Shown: positions 59,940-64,000 of the stretch, piece by piece
How the letters are laid out: each line of letters opens with the position of its first letter
How positions within the stretch are numbered: the stretch's first letter is position 1
NCBI GenBank assembly: GCA_947491985.1
Contig: CANLLR010000012.1
Span: 1-64,000 of the forward strand
DNA length: 64,000 bases
Direction: 5' to 3'
DNA from: Flavobacteriaceae bacterium
GTDB lineage: Bacteria; Bacteroidota; Bacteroidia; Flavobacteriales; Flavobacteriaceae
The notes under the pieces: model-generated
Databases searched by the model: none
What the model saw: the letters and a program-made list of their open reading frames with translations, nothing else
Told to the model about the DNA's origin: nothing
Translations under genes and position numbers: made by a program

Positions 59940-62411
59940 CTACAACCTTGCAGTCAAATTGAAATTAAAAACACGTGTTGTTAAATAATTCGGAATTCCG
60001 TATTGATTTTTAGTATACGCATCACGAACCCACGTATTGGTTATCGCATTTTGATTGTTAAACATGTTGAAGATTTCAAATCCCAACGACAAATCGTTGA
60101 ATTTTTTTAGCCAATGACTTTCGGCTCTTTGATTGTTCTTTTCAGTTAACACATACGAAAACCCAACATCGGCTCGACGGTAATCACGCAAACGATTTTG
60201 GTATTCATACGCATCAGCATACGATGGTGAACCGCCTGGCAAACCGGTATTGTATACCAAATTCAAGTATATTTTTACACTCGGCAATTTGGGCATGTAA
60301 TCTTGAAACAGTATTCCAAATTTCAATCGTTGATCAGTCGGGCGTGCTATAAAACCTCTTCCATCTTGGTTTTCTTCCGTTTTTAAATACCCAAAACTAA
60401 ACCATGATTCGGTTCCTTTTACAAATTCTCCATTCAAACGACAATCAAATCCATACGCATACGCAGTGGCATCGTTGTTGGCGCGATAACGAATTCGAAC
60501 GTTTTCCAGCGTGTAGGTATTTACATTGTTCATCGTTTTGTAATAACCTTCGGCTACGAATTTAAAAGGACGTTGCCACATTTTAAAATTGTAATCACAT
60601 CCGACAACAAAATGAATCGATTGCTGGGCTTTAATATTCGGATTTACACTTCCATCCTGACCTCTCAACTCACGGTAAAAAGGTGGTTGGTAATAAAATC
60701 CGGATGAAAATCTAAAAACCATATCCCGCGTCCAATTGGGCTTGAGTGTTAATTGCAAACGTGGTGAAAAAACAGTTTGACTTGTTGCATTGGTAATTTT
60801 ATCCCCAGAAACCATCCAGTTGTGTGCTCGTACTCCAGCATTGACATACAAAACAGAAGCGCCTAAATTGGTTTTGGTATTTACTTGTGCAAAACCTGAT
60901 AAGCGATCAATCGAAACAAAATTCAACGCTCTTACATTTTGAAAAGGCACTAATGGCCCTACATACGGATTGTACGGTTGGTCGTTTATTGGCAAATCGA
61001 TAATGGGTGGATTTAAAGAAAAACCTGCCGAGTCAATGACTTCCCATTCTACAATCCGGTCACGAATGTCTTCGTGGGTGTATTTTATTCCCCAATCGAG
61101 TGAGAATTTCTTTTTAGCAAAATTGGTTCCTTTGACTTCTGCATTAAAAATCAAAGCATCCAAATCGTTACGAGCGTGATTCAATTGTGAACCAATGGCA
61201 CGATTAAAAGATACATCGCCAAAGGTATCTGAACCAATATTACTGTCAACTTCGCCTAAAAAATAGGAAGCATCAATATCAAAATATTCTTGTTCTTGTG
61301 TATGATACGCCGATGTGATTAACTTATACGTTGCATTTTCAGAAGCGATGTAGGTCGATTTTAATGCTCCAAAAAAGGTACGGTACTTGTCGTTTTCTTG
61401 TCCTTCGTACGCAATTTGTAAAGCAATAGGATCGCTTATGGTTCCGAAATTGGTCTGACGCGACAACGGTTCATAATTGTAAATATTTTGAGAAATATTC
61501 CCTAAAAAACTAAACTGCCAGTGGCTGTTTGGATTGAAATTTACCATCGTTTGTACATCGGCAAAAGTGGGACGGAAATTCGACTCGGTTTCTTTACTGT
61601 TCACCAAAAGCGAATTGTCGCGGTAACGTACTCCGGTTATCGACGTCCATTTTTTATTCTTCGAAACCAAATCAATTGTTAAGCTTCCTCCCAAAAGACT
61701 CGCTTCAAAAGCCGCTCCGAATTTTTTTGGAGTTCTATACGTAATATCCAACACAGAGGATAATTTATCGCCAAATTTGGCTTGAAATCCACCTGCAGAA
61801 AAATCGACATTTTGCACCATATCAGTATTGGTAAAACTCAATCCTTCTTGTTGTCCGGAGCGAATTAAAAATGGTCGGTAGACTTCAATTTCGTTAACGT
61901 AAACTAAATTTTCATCGTAATTTCCACCACGAACTCCATATTGTGAAGACAATTCATCAGTATTTATTATACCTGGTAAAGTTTTTAATACACTTTCGAT
62001 TCCTGGCATCGCACTCGGATTTCTTCTAATTACTTCTGGAGAAATTGATACAATTCCTTGCAACCGTTTTTTATCGTTAATAATAATTACGCTCTCCAAT
62101 TCATTAGCATTAGACTTCATACTAAAGTACAACTCATGCTGCTCATTTGGCTTTAAGTTCAAGATTGCTATTCCTCTATTTAGCGAAACATGAGTAAAAA
62201 CCAATGTGATCTCTTTGTTAGCCGGAACCGTTAAGGTGTAAAAACCAGTCGCATCCGAACGGGTGGAAGTGTTTTGATAACTCACGTTGACATTTTCAAC
62301 AGGATTGTTGAATTCATCTAAAATAACTCCCGCAACAGTTGCCGTTTGCGCTATTCCAAATTGCGTTAAAAAAAGAAAAAGGAGTAGGTATAAAAAAGGA
62401 TGTGTTTTCAA
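59940..62411 (-). CDS. TonB-dependent receptor with carboxypeptidase-like domain
   Basis: An 823-aa outer-membrane receptor: signal peptide (to about FGIAQ), an N-terminal carboxypeptidase-regulatory-like domain at about 24-105 (GVILDEFNNPVENVNVSYQN), plug domain at about 120-225 (NPSAMPGIESVLKTLPGI, YGVRGGNYDENLVYVNEIEV) and about 590 residues of barrel. There is no SusD gene nearby, so the substrate may be small, not a glycan. It follows the M23 peptidase gene after 5 bp and is probably cotranscribed with it. Confidence 0.92.
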   Translation of the reverse strand: MKTHPFLYLLLFLFLTQFGIAQTATVAGVILDEFNNPVENVNVSYQNTSTRSDATGFYTLTVPANKEITLVFTHVSLNRGIAILNLKPNEQHELYFSMKSNANELESVIIINDKKRLQGIVSISPEVIRRNPSAMPGIESVLKTLPGIINTDELSSQYGVRGGNYDENLVYVNEIEVYRPFLIRSGQQEGLSFTNTDMVQNVDFSAGGFQAKFGDKLSSVLDITYRTPKKFGAAFEASLLGGSLTIDLVSKNKKWTSITGVRYRDNSLLVNSKETESNFRPTFADVQTMVNFNPNSHWQFSFLGNISQNIYNYEPLSRQTNFGTISDPIALQIAYEGQENDKYRTFFGALKSTYIASENATYKLITSAYHTQEQEYFDIDASYFLGEVDSNIGSDTFGDVSFNRAIGSQLNHARNDLDALIFNAEVKGTNFAKKKFSLDWGIKYTHEDIRDRIVEWEVIDSAGFSLNPPIIDLPINDQPYNPYVGPLVPFQNVRALNFVSIDRLSGFAQVNTKTNLGASVLYVNAGVRAHNWMVSGDKITNATSQTVFSPRLQLTLKPNWTRDMVFRFSSGFYYQPPFYRELRGQDGSVNPNIKAQQSIHFVVGCDYNFKMWQRPFKFVAEGYYKTMNNVNTYTLENVRIRYRANNDATAYAYGFDCRLNGEFVKGTESWFSFGYLKTEENQDGRGFIARPTDQRLKFGILFQDYMPKLPSVKIYLNLVYNTGLPGGSPSYADAYEYQNRLRDYRRADVGFSYVLTEKNNQRAESHWLKKFNDLSLGFEIFNMFNNQNAITNTWVRDAYTKNQYGIPNYLTTRVFNFNLTARL

Positions 62412-62416
62412 ATTGT

Positions 62417-64000
62417 TTATTTTTTTATGCTCATATTAAATTGTGTTTCAAAGATAGTAGAATTTCCTACATTATCTGTCACAACTACTTTCAAATTATT
62501 TTTACCTTCGTTGAGCAAAACGTCAACAAAAGTATGGGTTAATCGCTTTAATTTCGACTCGTATTCAAACAAAACCCACTTACCATTCAAATAGCCATTA
62601 TAGGTTTTGACACCTGATAAATCATCTGAAATGGTCACATTGATGCTTTTTTGTCCCGTGATCCATTTGTCTTGAATCGGTTTAGCCATGCTTACTTTTG
62701 GTGCGATAACATCTTTAACTAAAGTAAATTGACCCAAAGTTCTAGTTCTACAAGAGAACGTATTACCATCTAGTTTTGTTGTAATGTACCCTAATTTTTT
62801 TCCGTTGACCAATGCGATAAACATTTTCTTTTTCAGTTCGGATGGCGATGTAGTATCGGTAAAGGAAATGGTGAAATTGGTGTGAGCGGGAACCGTATCG
62901 TCATGCAAATACAACATGTTTTGCTTTACATCAAAGTTGAGATAAAAGTCATCATAAAAAGTACCTGACGGAAAGTACACCGATACATTTTCTTTTTCAA
63001 AATTACTGTCTTTATCAAATTTGACCCAATAAGGCGTTTTTTTTATGTCAGAAAAAACCACCGCTTTTTGATTGGAATATTCAATCGGAATGGTGATGAC
63101 AGTTTTATTTTCAAAATAATCGGACACTTCAATTCGGTTAATTTGCGTAAAATTCGGAAGCACTTCTACAATTCCATTATCAATATTGATGTTGATATTG
63201 CTCCACGAATACTTATTTTGCATAAACAATTTTTGAACTCGTTGATACGTCTTTTTGTAACGTTTATAATCGATAAAAGAATTGATGTAACGTCCTTCGT
63301 CAAATACCAATTCGTCATACTTATATCCGAAATACGGCTTACCGTTGGCAATTGCTTGCACTTTAAAAATGCCATTTTTGTTGTACGAAACATTATCATA
63401 ATCGTCGGCTACAATTCCGAAACCAATTTGCCCATTGGCTACTACTTTTTCCGATAAAAATGTTCCATCTTTTTGCAACGACAAACTCAAATTTACCGGT
63501 CGTTGCGATTGATTCACGATGGTATTATCGCTAATGGGGAAAACCACTAAATTGGTTATGATAGGTGCTTTAGTATCGGTTAACAATGTATCGAATCCAA
63601 AAAATAAAGGATTGATGACTTTTTCGGATTGGGTATCGCGGAATTCAAAATGCAAATGCGGTCCTTCTGAACCTCCAGTATTTCCAGACAATGCAATTAC
63701 TTCTCCTTGTTTAACAACCAATTCATCTGGTTTTAAAAACAATTCCACTTCGTAGGCTTCTTCTTTGTATTGTGTAGCAATTATTTTCTCTTGAATCGCA
63801 CCTACAGCAGCTTTCAAATGACCATACACGGTTGTAAATCCGTTGGGATGAGTAATATAAATAGCTTTTCCGTAACCTGAATTGGATATCTTAATTCTAG
63901 ATATATAGCCATCCGCTGCAGCATACACATTCAACCCTTCGCGCTGATTGGTTTTAAAATCAAAACCAGAGTGAAAATGGTTGGGACGTAATTCACCAAA
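62417..64000 (-). CDS. M23-family metallopeptidase, N-terminal end beyond the window
   Basis: The visible 527 residues begin with an M23 (LytM-type) domain: HFHSGFD with the zinc-binding H and D, then the GGSEGPHLHFEFRD block with the second H pair. The rest (about 150-527) is a long beta-rich part without known motif. The N-terminus is cut by the window edge; a TTG at 63934 is not a true start since coding runs on to 64000. Such enzymes cut peptidoglycan cross-links or act as activators. The TonB-dependent receptor gene follows after 5 bp. Confidence 0.88.
   Translation of the reverse strand, partial: FGELRPNHFHSGFDFKTNQREGLNVYAAADGYISRIKISNSGYGKAIYITHPNGFTTVYGHLKAAVGAIQEKIIATQYKEEAYEVELFLKPDELVVKQGEVIALSGNTGGSEGPHLHFEFRDTQSEKVINPLFFGFDTLLTDTKAPIITNLVVFPISDNTIVNQSQRPVNLSLSLQKDGTFLSEKVVANGQIGFGIVADDYDNVSYNKNGIFKVQAIANGKPYFGYKYDELVFDEGRYINSFIDYKRYKKTYQRVQKLFMQNKYSWSNININIDNGIVEVLPNFTQINRIEVSDYFENKTVITIPIEYSNQKAVVFSDIKKTPYWVKFDKDSNFEKENVSVYFPSGTFYDDFYLNFDVKQNMLYLHDDTVPAHTNFTISFTDTTSPSELKKKMFIALVNGKKLGYITTKLDGNTFSCRTRTLGQFTLVKDVIAPKVSMAKPIQDKWITGQKSINVTISDDLSGVKTYNGYLNGKWVLFEYESKLKRLTHTFVDVLLNEGKNNLKVVVTDNVGNSTIFETQFNMSIKK

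Noticed and set aside
1..64000. CRISPR array, prophage, insertion sequence or integrated island
   Set aside because: No regularly spaced repeats, transposase, integrase or phage structural genes were seen; gene content is chromosomal core throughout.

Overview
The window is a low-GC stretch of a Flavobacteriaceae chromosome, most likely Flavobacterium. Evidence: split transketolase genes, type IX secretion (T9SS) C-terminal sorting tails, DUF4252/DUF4476/DUF4199/DUF5777 proteins, a crtI-crtB-crtZ carotenoid cluster behind a MerR-type regulator, an L31 type B protein, and several Bacteroidetes promoters (TTG/TTTG, 18-20 bp, TAnnTTTG). Most of it is ordinary core chromosome. I see no prophage, insertion sequence, CRISPR array or defence island.

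Layout. 1-6.5 kb, minus strand: partial membrane protein, 104-aa unknown, dnaB, accA, EamA transporter, lptG, tgt. 6.8-11.8 kb: two transketolase halves, FKBP lipoprotein, S4 RNA-binding protein/methyltransferase/phosphoribosyltransferase run, aroK. 11.9-12.2 kb: two identical tRNA-Lys(UUU) and one tRNA-Leu(GAG). 12.4-16.1 kb: a CarH/LitR-like B12-domain regulator followed by crtI-crtB-crtZ. 16.2-18.3 kb: ECF sigma, putative anti-sigma and two DUF4252 genes. 20-25.4 kb: vitamin B12 uptake (riboswitch, BtuB-like receptor, BtuF/C/D-like ABC importer). 25.4-31 kb: methyltransferase, trmL-like, pseudouridine synthase, DUF4476 and rmuC genes. 31.2-39.2 kb: secretome block with two cytochrome-c-like lipoproteins, two tandem FG-GAP/ASPIC T9SS proteins, a DUF5777 barrel, an OB-fold protein and YceI. 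39.2-52.4 kb: Kir-like channel, carB, rpmH, transglycosylase, dockerin-like protein, mtaB-like, GlmU-like and rpmE2. 52.6-58.5 kb: DUF4199, glycosyltransferase, ORF6N gene, phosphoglucomutase and an MsbA-like exporter. 58.6-64 kb: decayed DUF3667 gene, EF-hand lipoprotein, TonB-dependent receptor and an M23 peptidase running off the edge.

How the parts connect. The regulator at 12.4 kb has both CarH-type motifs (W-x9-EH and E-x-H-x-x-G), so carotenoid synthesis is probably controlled by cobalamin and perhaps light; the B12 uptake locus about 6 kb further on would supply the cofactor. Most other neighbours look like housekeeping genes, not one pathway.

Most noteworthy: a dispersed intergenic repeat (four copies); a 19-bp palindrome inside the ORF6N coding sequence, echoed upstream of the same gene; an in-frame stop removing that gene's C-terminal tail; a DUF3667 pseudogene; a CarB without the usual C-terminal allosteric domain; and an SSB-like acidic C-terminus on DnaB. 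I found no clearly new multi-gene system; the regulatory and repeat observations are the best candidates for novelty.
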